Counted from the first letter of the stretch, positions 41,750 to 50,254 are shown. The stretch is 64,000 bases of DNA from Fibrobacter sp. UWR3 (GCF_900143055.1 NZ_FRCW01000001.1:124001-188000); one strand, 5' to 3'. The notes: generated by a model from the letters alone, not told the origin. Made by a program: numbers and translations.

Positions 41750-41795
41750 ACGGATGTGCTTATCAACGGGGTGAGCGCCGGCCGCGGTGTGATTT
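41750..41795 (+). pseudogene. Remnant C-terminus of a second 40083-type gene
   Basis: D-V-L-I-N-G-V-S-A-G followed by R-G-V-I matches the end of the 40083-40820 product (D-V-L-I-N-G-V-S-A-G-C-A-V). The similarity breaks off where the toxin gene's 3' end begins. Confidence 0.55.
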
Positions 41796-42091
41796 TATTT
41801 GTCAAACAGGTCCGAGTGCGTTCCTGTGCGGACAAGTTCCAATATCAATACATCGTCTTGTTTACGGTAAACCAAGAGCCAATCCGGCTTGATGTGAAGT
41901 TCTCTATGCCCGGACCAATTTCCTCCAAGAGCATGATCCCGATACTTGTCTTCAAGAGGGGCGTCATTTGCGAGCTTTGAAATAACGGCGTATAATTCCT
42001 CCATATCGTAATTTCGTTTCTTTGCTCGCTTGACATCTTTCTTGTATTGTGATGTCCATAGGATTTTGTATCTAGGTCCTTTCTCTACCAA
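41795..42091 (-). CDS. YafQ/RelE-family toxin
   Basis: 98 residues. Y-K-K-D-V-K-R-A-K-K-R near the start, L-G-G-N-W-S-G-H-R-E-L-H-I-K-P-D-W-L-L-V-Y in the middle and L-V-R-T-G-T-H-S-D-L-F at the end are the full YafQ-type endoribonuclease pattern, including the His and Asp/Phe catalytic region near the C-terminus. It cleaves ribosome-bound mRNA. Its start overlaps the antitoxin stop by 7 bp. Confidence 0.92.
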   Translation of the reverse strand: MVEKGPRYKILWTSQYKKDVKRAKKRNYDMEELYAVISKLANDAPLEDKYRDHALGGNWSGHRELHIKPDWLLVYRKQDDVLILELVRTGTHSDLFDK

Positions 42092-42366
42092 GATTTCATC
42101 TCCCGAATGGCTTCGTTGACCGTATACGTCTTCATCTTCGAGGGGTTCTTCTGGTATTTCGCATAAATTTCATCGGACTCTTCCATCGCCTTGATGGTAT
42201 CCCGATTCGGACGGTTGATGGAAATTTCAAAAGGGATTCTTCCTTCGCGTAGAACCTGCTTGGTAAATACGTTGTATAGCCCCGAGATGGTCATTCCCAC
42301 CTTTTCGCAAAAATCGGCGATGCCCTTTTTGTCGTCGTCGTCCAGTGTAATCGTCAGATTTGCCAT
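42085..42366 (-). CDS. RelB/DinJ-family antitoxin
   Basis: 93 residues. The N-terminal ribbon-helix-helix is L-T-I-T-L-D-D-D-D-K-K-G followed by G-M-T-I-S-G-L-Y-N-V-F-T-K-Q-V, typical of DinJ. The acidic C-terminal half wraps the toxin. It would repress its own promoter. It pairs with the overlapping YafQ-type gene. Confidence 0.9.
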   Translation of the reverse strand: MANLTITLDDDDKKGIADFCEKVGMTISGLYNVFTKQVLREGRIPFEISINRPNRDTIKAMEESDEIYAKYQKNPSKMKTYTVNEAIREMKSW

Positions 42367-42400
42367 TGTGCCCTCTTTTAAGTGGGTGGATTCTATGTGA

Positions 42401-42429
42401 AATATACATAAAAATCACAAAAAAGTCAA
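42401..42429 (-). promoter_or_regulatory. Toxin-antitoxin promoter
   Basis: On the minus strand: TTGACT (42429-42424), 17 bp, TATATT (42406-42401), 35 bp upstream of the antitoxin ATG. It has the same boxes as the DUF1016 leaders. Confidence 0.75.
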
Positions 42430-42478
42430 TGTTTTATGTGTGTATTTAACTGTTTTGACATTGTTTGGCTCTATTTTA

Positions 42479-42648
42479 TTTGATAAAGCCTGCAAATTGT
42501 TGGATGGAATGAATTCGGTTTTTGCCTAGATATTCTATTTTATAGATAATGGCTCGCGGAATTTTATGGATTGTGTTGATGGTGTGTGCCCTGCTGCTTG
42601 CGGGGTGCTCAAGTCATCCGCCTTCTGCGGCACAGTTTATGAATGTGA
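42479..42648 (+). repeat. Duplicated segment, copy B
   Basis: Matches 40831-41000 almost base for base; see that entry. The upstream border falls just after the toxin-antitoxin promoter region. Confidence 0.85.
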
Positions 42649-43190
42649 AAGAAGACGAAGGTGATATTGTTGTTGGAGGGACCGCTAAAATCGGTGACCT
42701 CCATCGAGGCAAGAATCGGTTGCAGAGTGACTATTCTGATGTAGAACTCTTTGGTGATTTAGATGTTTCTCTTTTGTTTAGATACAGCCATTTGGTTCTG
42801 GGACTTTATTCGGAAAATCTTTATTCGATAAGCGGCCTTGCTGGTTCCCGATGGGAATACGTAGGCGTTCAAGGCTGGTTCGGTATGTCTGTTTTAGTGG
42901 TTGACAAGCAAGTCCCTATTTACGGCGGATTGATGTTAATCGAAGAATATCCTGTAAGTAAAAATCTTAGAGTGGGGCTAAGTGAACACATTTCGCGTAA
43001 TGCCCACGGTGTAGATAAGAATGAAGCTGGTTTAGGTTCTCCGGCTACGGGTTTTTATCATGAGTTTGGTACCGGAATTTATTTGGCGTATAAGGCTTTC
43101 TCGGTAGAGTTGCGATATGGACGGGAATTTGATGAACCGAGAAATCGCTTTTATTTTATGGTAAATTATGGCTTTGATTCTGATGGCTAG
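42549..43190 (+). CDS. Lipoprotein, paralogue of 40901-41575
   Basis: 213 residues. The signal is nearly identical to the first copy, with lipobox L-L-A-G-C. The mature parts diverge except for Y-P-V-S-K-N-L-R-V-G-L-S-E-H-I-S-R-N and L-R-Y-G-R-E-F. A conserved leader and signal over a diverged body indicates duplication followed by change in the exposed part. It is complete and in frame, so likely functional. Confidence 0.65.
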   Translation: MARGILWIVLMVCALLLAGCSSHPPSAAQFMNVKEDEGDIVVGGTAKIGDLHRGKNRLQSDYSDVELFGDLDVSLLFRYSHLVLGLYSENLYSISGLAGSRWEYVGVQGWFGMSVLVVDKQVPIYGGLMLIEEYPVSKNLRVGLSEHISRNAHGVDKNEAGLGSPATGFYHEFGTGIYLAYKAFSVELRYGREFDEPRNRFYFMVNYGFDSDG

Positions 43191-43324
43191 GCTTTTAAAA
43201 AAGGGCAAAATGTCTAAGTTCTAAGCTCTAAGTTATGCCAACTTAATCCCCTATTTGCTTTTCTCCGTGGAATTTTGTATCTTAAAATCCGAAAAATTTG
43301 TAATTTGCTCACAGAGGTAAAACA
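43191..43324 (+). promoter_or_regulatory. Gap before the MoxR gene
   Basis: 134 bp containing an AAGTTCTAAGCTCTAAGTTA direct repeat near 43213-43235 and CAGAGGTAAAACA before the ATG. No clear promoter or terminator is seen. Confidence 0.3.
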
Positions 43325-44308
43325 ATGGATATTCAGGAACTTTCGGAAAAGGTGCGCCAGCAGAGTGCTTTTTGCATGAATTTGCTGCGTGAAGTGGAAG
43401 GGACGGTGATTGGCCAGAAGGCTCTGGTCGAAAGCATTTTGACGGGTATTCTGGCCGATGGTCACGTGCTGCTAGAGGGCTTGCCGGGCCTTGCCAAGAC
43501 GACTGCGGTGAAGGCTTTTGCCGATGCCGTGTCGCTGGATTTCAAGCGCATCCAGTTCACGCCCGACCTGTTGCCGGCCGACTTGCTGGGTACCACGATT
43601 TACAACGCGAAGGAAGCGAAGTTCGAGACCCGCAAGGGCCCGCTGTTTACGAACCTGGTGCTGGCCGATGAAATCAACCGTGCTCCTTCGAAGGTGCAGA
43701 GCGCGCTTCTCGAAGCGATGCAGGAACGCCACATCACCATCGGAGACGAGACGTTCAAGCTGGACGAACCGTTCCTGGTGCTTGCCACGCAGAACCCCAT
43801 CGAGCAGGAAGGTACGTATCCGCTGCCGGAAGCCCAGGTGGACCGTTTCCTGTTGAAGGTGAAGGTCAGCTACCCGAACAAGGCCGACGAAATGAAGATT
43901 CTCGACGCCGTTGCCGGTGCGGGGCTGCGCCAGCCGCAGGCTGTCGCCACGAAGGAAGATATCCTCGCCGCCCGTCAGCTGGTGAAGCAGGTGTACGTGG
44001 ACGAACGCGTGCGCGAATACATCGTGAACCTGGTGCTTGCCACCCGCGATCCGGGCAGCATCAAGCGCAGTGACCTGGTGGGCTTTGTGGAAGTGGGCGC
44101 CTCTCCGCGTGCCTCTATCGGCCTTGCCCAGGCATCGAAGGCCCATGCGTTTATCCAGGGCCGCGCCTACGTGACGCCCGAAGACGTGAAGGCCGTCGCC
44201 ATGGAAGTGCTCCGCCACCGCATTATCCTGAGCTACGAGGCCGAAGCGGAAGAAGTTTCTGCCGAGACCGTGGTGCAGAAGATTCTCGACAGCGTCGAAG
44301 TGCCGTAG
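43325..44308 (+). CDS. MoxR-family AAA+ ATPase
   Basis: 327 residues. Walker A-like G-L-P-G-L-A-K-T (about residues 57-64), Walker B L-V-L-A-D-E-I-N-R-A, sensor 1 A-T-Q-N-P-I-E-Q-E-G-T-Y-P-L-P-E-A-Q and arginine motif D-R-F give the textbook MoxR sequence. These ATPases assemble or activate partner complexes, often with DUF58 and VWA proteins encoded next to them; none follows here, as the next gene is an unrelated lipoprotein. GAGGTAAAACA lies before the ATG. Confidence 0.93.
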   Translation: MDIQELSEKVRQQSAFCMNLLREVEGTVIGQKALVESILTGILADGHVLLEGLPGLAKTTAVKAFADAVSLDFKRIQFTPDLLPADLLGTTIYNAKEAKFETRKGPLFTNLVLADEINRAPSKVQSALLEAMQERHITIGDETFKLDEPFLVLATQNPIEQEGTYPLPEAQVDRFLLKVKVSYPNKADEMKILDAVAGAGLRQPQAVATKEDILAARQLVKQVYVDERVREYIVNLVLATRDPGSIKRSDLVGFVEVGASPRASIGLAQASKAHAFIQGRAYVTPEDVKAVAMEVLRHRIILSYEAEAEEVSAETVVQKILDSVEVP

Positions 44309-44400
44309 TCGTAGCCATCTTTGGTGCATTAAACCCGCGCAGAAATCATTTGAAAAAAGAACGTCTCTTATCGGGGCGTTCTTTTTCTATTTTAAAAATC

Positions 44401-47154
44401 ATGAAACCTTGGCTGCCCCTATTTATGCAGTACTGCGCCATTCTCGCTTTGGCGCTTTTGGGGGCGTGCTCGAATTCCCAGATGGAATGTGTGGAGGATT
44501 CCAGCGAAAATGTGGGCATCCTGGCAGTTGACTCGGTCAAGGTGCCTGTGATATCGGTCGATTCCCTTAGGCCGGGAATGATGCGTGTCGCGCCTAACGG
44601 GGCATATGTCCTGTTGGGCGATGGCCGGATGCGGGTAAAATTGGATTATGATTATTCGCTTGGAATTCACGAAGTGACGTGTGGAGAATTTGATGCTGTC
44701 GCTAGGGAAGAAGATTGGTATTTCGTTTTGGATTGTGCGCAAGACGACTTGCCAGTGACTAATGTGACATATTATGATGCCGTGCTTTTTGCAAATGCCT
44801 ACAGTAAATCGCTTGGTTATGATACAGTTTATACCTATCACCGGCAATTATTTAACTCGAGTTCACATTTCGTGAATCTGGAGGGCCTTGCGGTTCGTAC
44901 GGATGTGGATGGTTTCCGCTTGCCAACGGAGGCGGAATGGGTGATGGCTGCATCGCTGTCGTGGAATCCTTGGCAGTATAGTTGGAATTCGTCGAATTCG
45001 AATTACGAGATTCATGCGCCTTGCGCTTTCCCGGATTCGCTAGGCTTTTGTGACCTGGCAGGAAACGTGCTTGAACTGACAAATGACTGGGCTGGCGATA
45101 TTGTTGATGCGACTATCGCGAGCAGCATGGGAGCGCTAGCGGGGAACATCTTGCTTGAGAAGGTGGTAAAGGGAGGTTCTGTGTATCAGTCGGCGAACAA
45201 CATGGACTTAGGTGGCAGGAAGGATGTCTATCCGGTGCAGGCTTCGGCTTTTTCGTCGTATATGGGCTTTCGTCTTGCTTTTGGAAAAATTCCGCATGCC
45301 ACTTGGCTGGATGCTGGTGGTGATGTCGCTTTGAATCCAGTGACATTGAAAACATTTTCTTCGGATATTCGTCAAAAAATGGGAACCGTCCATTCGAAAC
45401 TTGCGTTTAGGAACGATAAGTCGGGTAATTTGGCGTATGTGGATTTTTATGGAGGAATGCCTGGTGTTGTTGAGATTCCTGATAGTGTGCCCGTTTATCA
45501 TCCGGAAATTTCTCCAGATGGCAATAAGGTCGCTTTTTGTACGGGGATGGAAGGTGTCGGTGGCCCGTCTTCGGTATATGTGAGGAGCCTGAATGCGGCC
45601 GGTCGGCTTATCAAACTTGACGTGGAGAATGCGGCAATTCCTCGTTGGTATGTAAGTGAATATGGAGATACCTCTATCGTTTATGTTGATAATGCCGGTG
45701 ACAATAGCAATGACGCTGATTTTTTTGCGAGTGGAACATGGATGGTTCCTTTTTCAAATGAGCAGTTCGGGAAACCGGAGAAAATTTTGGTGGGTGCCTA
45801 TCACGGGGGTGTGTCACTGGCTGACCGCTATGCTGTTTCAGGTGCGCGCCGCCTTCGTGTGCATAGAAATGGTAAGGATGAAATCTGGTATGGTGGTGCG
45901 CAGGCGTGTAATGCGTCGCTTTCGAAGGATGGAAATAATCAAACGCTTTTTCTTGATTTTGGCGGTGATGTGGGAAGGGCGTTTGCTAACGAGAAGTATG
46001 GTGTACACGAACGGCTACTAGTTGTTGATAGTACCGGAAAGTTGATACATGCAATTCCAGCACCGAAAGGATATTCGTTTGACCATCCGGAATGGGTCAA
46101 TCGTGATAATTGGGTGGTGACTGCGCTAGTTAATGCAAAAGGTGAACACGTAAAACTTGTACTAGTGAATGTTCTTGATTCTAGCGTGGTGGATTTGGTT
46201 GAGGGCGAGGAGTTATGGCATCCAAATTTATGGGTGATGCCGGAAGTTCCTTTCGGTGATGGCTATTTTGACTTGGACAGTGCCGGCATGTATTGGGACC
46301 CTATTTATCAGGGTGGCTTAAGAACTGTAGGGCTGAAAATGCGGATGTTCTGGGATATGCATGATTCCTTGGAGGTGATTGCTGTAGGTAGTTCTCGCAC
46401 GGAAAGTGGATTTGATCCCGCATATATTTCGAAACAGGCGCTTAATTTTGGATATCCAGGCGGAGATATATGGGCTGGTCTCTATTTGGTGGAAAACTAT
46501 TTCGTGCCGCATACAAGGAATTTGAAATATTTAATATTCGAAATATCGTATGATTTGATGAATCAGTCATTGAATGCCAGAAATCAAACTGCATTAGGGC
46601 AAGCATCGGGATACTTTTATGATAAGAACCATAACTTCTGGAAGGATGGAGTGCCAGAAAACTTTGTGCGGGTTGTTGATGCGAATGTCCCATATACGAG
46701 CGAAGATTCGTTGCTCTATGTTAGTACGCGCGGATTGCTTAAGAAGGAATCACATGGTTGGGGGGATGAACCTATAATTGATCGGGACTCGATTATGCGA
46801 GAGGGTGAGTACCGACGTTTTATGAAAAGTATTGACAGCTTGACTGCTTTTATTGATAGTACGCAGGACAAAGGGTTTAAAATAGTTGGGTTGATTTTCC
46901 CGCAATCTCCGGAATATGCTAATACGGGAAGTTATGGACGGCATGGAGTTAGTAGAAGCCTTGCGATGAAAGTGGCTGCGTATTTTGATTCGTTAGCGAA
47001 TGTGTATCCTCATTTCGTCTTGATGGACGAGAATAAATTCGGAGCACATGACTACACGGATGCAATGACGAACGATTGCGACCATCTGAGTGTTGCTGGC
47101 GCGAAACAATTGTCTGTCCGATTAGATTCGCTGCTAAATGTTATTTCGCGATGA
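44401..47154 (+). CDS. TIGR02171-type Fibrobacter lipoprotein
   Basis: 917 residues from ATG 44401 (the frame's earlier TTG adds only a cationic lead). The lipobox is L-L-G-A-C. Residues about 55-290 are a formylglycine-enzyme-like (SUMF1/lectin) fold: G-I-H-E-V-T-C-G-E-F, F-R-L-P-T-E-A-E-W and A-G-N-V-L-E-L-T. About 300-640 is a beta-propeller-like stretch (S-P-D-G-N-K-V-A-F, W-V-N-R-D-N-W-V). About 640-917 resembles an SGNH hydrolase (A-V-G-S-S-R-T-E-S-G, and N-D-C-D-H-L-S near the end). It is AT-rich. The role is unknown; polysaccharide binding or deacetylation is a guess. Confidence 0.82.
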   Translation: MKPWLPLFMQYCAILALALLGACSNSQMECVEDSSENVGILAVDSVKVPVISVDSLRPGMMRVAPNGAYVLLGDGRMRVKLDYDYSLGIHEVTCGEFDAVAREEDWYFVLDCAQDDLPVTNVTYYDAVLFANAYSKSLGYDTVYTYHRQLFNSSSHFVNLEGLAVRTDVDGFRLPTEAEWVMAASLSWNPWQYSWNSSNSNYEIHAPCAFPDSLGFCDLAGNVLELTNDWAGDIVDATIASSMGALAGNILLEKVVKGGSVYQSANNMDLGGRKDVYPVQASAFSSYMGFRLAFGKIPHATWLDAGGDVALNPVTLKTFSSDIRQKMGTVHSKLAFRNDKSGNLAYVDFYGGMPGVVEIPDSVPVYHPEISPDGNKVAFCTGMEGVGGPSSVYVRSLNAAGRLIKLDVENAAIPRWYVSEYGDTSIVYVDNAGDNSNDADFFASGTWMVPFSNEQFGKPEKILVGAYHGGVSLADRYAVSGARRLRVHRNGKDEIWYGGAQACNASLSKDGNNQTLFLDFGGDVGRAFANEKYGVHERLLVVDSTGKLIHAIPAPKGYSFDHPEWVNRDNWVVTALVNAKGEHVKLVLVNVLDSSVVDLVEGEELWHPNLWVMPEVPFGDGYFDLDSAGMYWDPIYQGGLRTVGLKMRMFWDMHDSLEVIAVGSSRTESGFDPAYISKQALNFGYPGGDIWAGLYLVENYFVPHTRNLKYLIFEISYDLMNQSLNARNQTALGQASGYFYDKNHNFWKDGVPENFVRVVDANVPYTSEDSLLYVSTRGLLKKESHGWGDEPIIDRDSIMREGEYRRFMKSIDSLTAFIDSTQDKGFKIVGLIFPQSPEYANTGSYGRHGVSRSLAMKVAAYFDSLANVYPHFVLMDENKFGAHDYTDAMTNDCDHLSVAGAKQLSVRLDSLLNVISR

Positions 47155-47290
47155 CATCTGTCTTGGCGATTCTGTCGCCAATGCGTTTTCTCGTGATGAT
47201 GAACGCGAGTATCTCGATCCAGTTCAATAGCCAGGGAATGTTGCGCAGGATCCTTGTATAGTTTTCTTTTTTAGTTCCCGCCGGTTTCAC
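47141..47290 (-). pseudogene. Short RDD-family C-terminal fragment
   Basis: 49 codons from GTG 47290, overlapping the end of the next gene by 20 bp. W-I-E-I-L-A-F-I-I-T-R-K-R-I-G-D-R-I-A-K-T resembles the last helix and G-x-R-I-G-D-R-x-A signature of RDD membrane proteins, whose first helices are missing. It is either a remnant or a tiny membrane protein. Confidence 0.35.
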
Positions 47291-48026
47291 TCCAGCTCCA
47301 ACTAGAGGCATTCTTCAGTCCGTTGAAGTTGACGCTGCTTGTCACCTTTTCGTTGTCCCATTTCTGCCAGAGGTGAATGACCTTGCCTTCCTTTGTCGAG
47401 ATGACATATTCCCTTGCCGTGCTGCTCTTGTCGGATGTCTCGTACAGTTCGATATTGGTGATGGTGATGGGAATGCTCTTGCTTGTTTCCGTTGTTTCGA
47501 CATTGGATGCGGCGTAGCCGGTGCCGCCGATTGCAGTCTTTGTGATTTTGGGTTCTTCCCAGTCGAAGGTCAACTCAACTTTTTTCCTGTCCTTGACGCC
47601 GATGAATGCGAGAACGTCGGAATCTACCCGAATCATGAGCGTTTCCCATTCCTGTGGAGCCTTCTTTACGTACTTTGCTGCGCTTGCCTTGTCCATCTTC
47701 TTGTAGATGAGCCCGCAGTCGCCCTTGCTCTTGCTGAATTCCTCAATGGCGTTCCGGAACTTGACTGCCGTTTCTTCGATTTGCTTGTATTCTGCATCGG
47801 CCGCCTGTGCGCTCTTCTGTGCTTCGTCTGCAACCGCGCGCTGTTGCGAATCCCACTGGGCTTGCTGCATCGCGTAGCTGGGCTGCTTTCTCATTGTCTG
47901 AGCCATTATTTCGGCGTCTTCGTCGGTCATACTGGGGTCGCTATGCCAAAGCGGAAGTAATGAGAAAAGAAATGAATCAGTGAATGTGGCTGGAGCCCTT
48001 GATTTTATTGGGTTTTCTTTTCTCAT
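47271..48026 (-). CDS. Unknown protein, possibly 5'-truncated by prophage
   Basis: 251 residues if started at ATG 48026, which has no ribosome-binding site. Residues 14-28 are hydrophobic but without a clean signal peptide. About 35-110 is a Gln/Ala/Lys-rich helix, and about 120-251 is a strand-rich domain ending W-S-W-S-E-T-G-G-N. No family is recognised. An ATG at M-T-D-E-D is an alternative start. Its 5' end abuts the AT-rich DNA where the prophage appears to begin, so the original N-terminus may have been cut off. Confidence 0.5.
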   Translation of the reverse strand: MRKENPIKSRAPATFTDSFLFSLLPLWHSDPSMTDEDAEIMAQTMRKQPSYAMQQAQWDSQQRAVADEAQKSAQAADAEYKQIEETAVKFRNAIEEFSKSKGDCGLIYKKMDKASAAKYVKKAPQEWETLMIRVDSDVLAFIGVKDRKKVELTFDWEEPKITKTAIGGTGYAASNVETTETSKSIPITITNIELYETSDKSSTAREYVISTKEGKVIHLWQKWDNEKVTSSVNFNGLKNASSWSWSETGGN

Positions 48027-48242
48027 TTAACCCGAAAAATGAGTGTTTTTTGATTTTGCCGTTTTTTCACTATTTTCGCGGTTTCTTCATTTTGCGGAAA
48101 AAGATGTTTCACTTTTCGTGAGACATTTTTTTTGTGAATTGGCGTTTTTAAGCCGTTAAAGGCGTTTTGAATTTTTATTGAAAATTGGGGTGCGGACATT
48201 TGGTGCGGACATGTTTTTGTGGTTTGTCGCTTTTTGTGAGAC
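48027..48242. other. Candidate prophage end region with short repeats
   Basis: Non-coding and AT-rich. GGTGCGGACAT occurs twice in direct orientation (48189-48199 and 48202-48212), and GTGAGACA twice (48118-48125 and 48236-48243). TTTCAC-type words recur between. Multiple copies of a short word near the terminus are what transposase end-binding sites look like. The terminal dinucleotide and the 5-bp target duplication cannot be fixed without the other end. Confidence 0.4.
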
Positions 48243-48275
48243 AAAAAAAGAGGCAGGATTTTAGATCCTGCCTTA
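48243..48275 (-). terminator. Terminator of the prophage early operon
   Basis: On the minus strand AGGCAGGAT-CTAAA-ATCCTGCCT is followed by CTTTTTTTGT. It lies 22 bp after the last early gene. Confidence 0.8.
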
Positions 48276-48296
48276 AATTTTTGCGGGTGGTGGGAA

Positions 48297-48506
48297 TTAC
48301 TTTTGTTGAATGGATATGCGTTTTAAGAGCCACTCTTCAAACTTGTCTAAGTCGAAATTTTGGTCGTCGTAGCAGATATCTTCTTCGTATTCATCGTAGA
48401 GAGGACATTTTAGGCAATCACCATATTTATAGCCATGGTAATTACAGATATTTAGTGCTATTGTATGGATGCAATCTCTTTGTTTTTCTCTTTGATTTTC
48501 GGGCAT
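48297..48506 (-). CDS. Small Cys-rich phage protein
   Basis: 69 residues from ATG 48506, preceded by GGAGGTAAT (the earlier in-frame start lies before that site). Five cysteines (D-C, I-C-N, D-C-L-K-C, I-C-Y) suggest a metal-binding knot, and the C-terminal helix is basic. It is the last gene of the early operon. No family is recognised. Confidence 0.65.
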   Translation of the reverse strand: MPENQREKQRDCIHTIALNICNYHGYKYGDCLKCPLYDEYEEDICYDDQNFDLDKFEEWLLKRISIQQK

Positions 48507-48526
48507 ATTACCTCCAATATACAAAT

Positions 48527-49318
48527 CTAGCCTTCGGTTTTTTCACCTTTTTTCTTCTGGAATATGGCGGCGAATTCTTCGATGGTTGGCACTTGGAGCG
48601 TTCCTTTGCCGTAGGGGTTCGGGGAGCGCATCTGCGGGCATCCCGTGCCGAGTTTCCTGCTGGTGGCGTATTTCTTGACCATTTCGTGGACTTCGAAAAC
48701 GTTGAAGTTATAATCGAAGCGGTCGAAGCCGTAGAACTGGAGGACGGTGCCGATGTGCGGATCGTGGAAAACGAGCTTTTCTTTCTGCTTGGCGAGTTCA
48801 GCCGTTTTCTTGAGCAGCATGGGGAGCAGGAGTTCGAGCTGGTTGTCGGTTTCAGCCTGTTCAGGGGTCTTCTGTGAGCCCTGGAAGTCCTTCCAGTTCC
48901 TGAGCGCGGCATGCCAGTCAGAGAGCGGGAGCCCGGATTTCATCTTCCAGCCGGTCATCGAATAGTAGTTGTAGAAGCGCCTTGCGCAGTCTGCGGACTT
49001 GCCGAGCTTCGCGGCGTACTCTACGGCTTCGTCTTCGCTTGCAGGACGGTTGCCCACGTTTGTGCGGGTGTTCTTCCCGGAGCGCTTGACGGACACGACG
49101 CAGTAGTCATCCTTGATTCCCACGGCATCTTCTGCATGCATGATAAAGGTGATACGCACGGTCAGACTCCGGCCTGTTTCATTGCCGCCTTCGGTTTCGA
49201 AGAGCACCAGACGGTCGCCGACGCAGTAGAGCCTGTCAACCTTGTGGATGACGAAGGTCAAGTCGCCGTTCATGAGCGATTCAAAGTTCCTTTTTCTGAT
49301 TTTCAAGACGTATTCCAT
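48527..49318 (-). CDS. DUF3850-like (ASCH-fold) phage protein with helical tail
   Basis: 263 residues from ATG 49318 (23 codons upstream overlap the next gene and lack a signal). Residues 1-80 match the DUF3850/ASCH plan: V-L-K-I-R-K-R-N-F-E-S-L, V-G-D-R-L-V-L-F and K-D-D-Y-C-V-V-S-V. About 85-150 contains R-R-F-Y-N-Y-Y-S-M-T-G-W-K, often seen at the end of phage replication initiators. The rest is helical with a Lys tail. It overlaps nothing and follows the ASCH gene in the operon. An RNA- or nucleotide-binding role is inferred. Confidence 0.62.
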   Translation of the reverse strand: MEYVLKIRKRNFESLMNGDLTFVIHKVDRLYCVGDRLVLFETEGGNETGRSLTVRITFIMHAEDAVGIKDDYCVVSVKRSGKNTRTNVGNRPASEDEAVEYAAKLGKSADCARRFYNYYSMTGWKMKSGLPLSDWHAALRNWKDFQGSQKTPEQAETDNQLELLLPMLLKKTAELAKQKEKLVFHDPHIGTVLQFYGFDRFDYNFNVFEVHEMVKKYATSRKLGTGCPQMRSPNPYGKGTLQVPTIEEFAAIFQKKKGEKTEG

Positions 49319-49323
49319 AGCGT

Positions 49324-49701
49324 TTACCTCACGAATTGCCAGCTTTGCGGGGCCCTTTTGATGTGCAAATCTTCGGGATAGAGCCAATCGGGACCGTATT
49401 CATCGACGCCGCAAATCTCCCAACCGTAGAGCTTACCCCTGCCTTTTGCCTTGTATTTCTCGATTTCATCGAGAGAAACGCACGAATTTTCGACAATTTT
49501 GGGCGTTATTTCGGTGATTTCGTGGCAAAAATTCACGTATATGACGCCTGTGATACTTTTAAGGTCGGTGTCGTAGAGGTAAACCTTCAAACCGTCGCCG
49601 TCCAATGCTTTCGGGGCGGTCTTGCGAAGTTCCAGCGTCTTTTCGCCGCTGTAGATCAGTTCCGCCCACTTGTGGTGGATGCTCATCAGGATTTCTTTCA
49701 T
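49324..49701 (-). CDS. ASCH-domain protein
   Basis: 125 residues. H-H-K-W-A-E-L-I-Y-S-G-E-K-T-L-E-L-R-K is the ASCH start, a fold linked to RNA binding and nucleoside modification. The C-terminal half ends W-L-Y-P-E-D-L-H-I-K-R-A-P-Q-S-W-Q. AAAGGAGTAAAAG lies before the ATG. It lies next to a second ASCH-like gene. Confidence 0.8.
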   Translation of the reverse strand: MKEILMSIHHKWAELIYSGEKTLELRKTAPKALDGDGLKVYLYDTDLKSITGVIYVNFCHEITEITPKIVENSCVSLDEIEKYKAKGRGKLYGWEICGVDEYGPDWLYPEDLHIKRAPQSWQFVR

Positions 49702-49712
49702 CTTTTACTCCT

Positions 49713-50246
49713 TTACAGCAGGGCATTCACCTTGGCGGCGATTTCGAACATGCGTTCTTCCAGGTACTTGCCCGGGCAAGCCTTGTTCTTGAACCACTTG
49801 TGCAGCGTCATGTTCTGGATGAGTTCGCCGTCGCTGTCCTCTTGGCCGACCAGGGCCTTTTCGTTGTGCCAGCGGAGCTTGGTGATGCCGTTACGCTTGC
49901 AGATGTCAGCGACCAGGTAGATGAGGCTTGAGAATGCCGCATCGGTCACACGGTAAGGTGCTTTTTCATCGCTCGACACTTCGATGGTGACTGCACGGTG
50001 GTCATTGACGGCGTTACTGCTACACCAGCTGCGGTCGGATTCCTCGACATAGAGCGCGATGTGGCCCTGATCATCGATGCCGTAATTGGCAGAGGCCTTA
50101 CGGGCCTTGGCTGCGAACAGCTTGCCGAGCGCCCGCACGTTGATGTGACCTGCGGTGCAGTGGATGGTGATGGTGTCGATCTTGTGGTTTCGGGGTGTAG
50201 TCCTGTTCGGGCTTATCTCGGTGTGGGATACTAGCGGACTGTTCAT
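49713..50246 (-). CDS. Phage N-acetylmuramoyl-L-alanine amidase (endolysin)
   Basis: 177 residues of the amidase_2 (PGRP-like) fold. I-T-I-H-C-T-A-G has the first zinc His (about 29), the V-T-I-E-V-S region the catalytic strand, and L-H-K-W-F-K-N-K-A-C-P-G-K the second His and Cys ligands (about 148-156). No signal peptide is present, so it needs a holin; a small membrane protein is encoded directly upstream. It cleaves the peptide from MurNAc. TAGGAGTCAAA precedes the start. Confidence 0.9.
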   Translation of the reverse strand: MNSPLVSHTEISPNRTTPRNHKIDTITIHCTAGHINVRALGKLFAAKARKASANYGIDDQGHIALYVEESDRSWCSSNAVNDHRAVTIEVSSDEKAPYRVTDAAFSSLIYLVADICKRNGITKLRWHNEKALVGQEDSDGELIQNMTLHKWFKNKACPGKYLEERMFEIAAKVNALL

Positions 50247-50254
50247 TTTGACTC

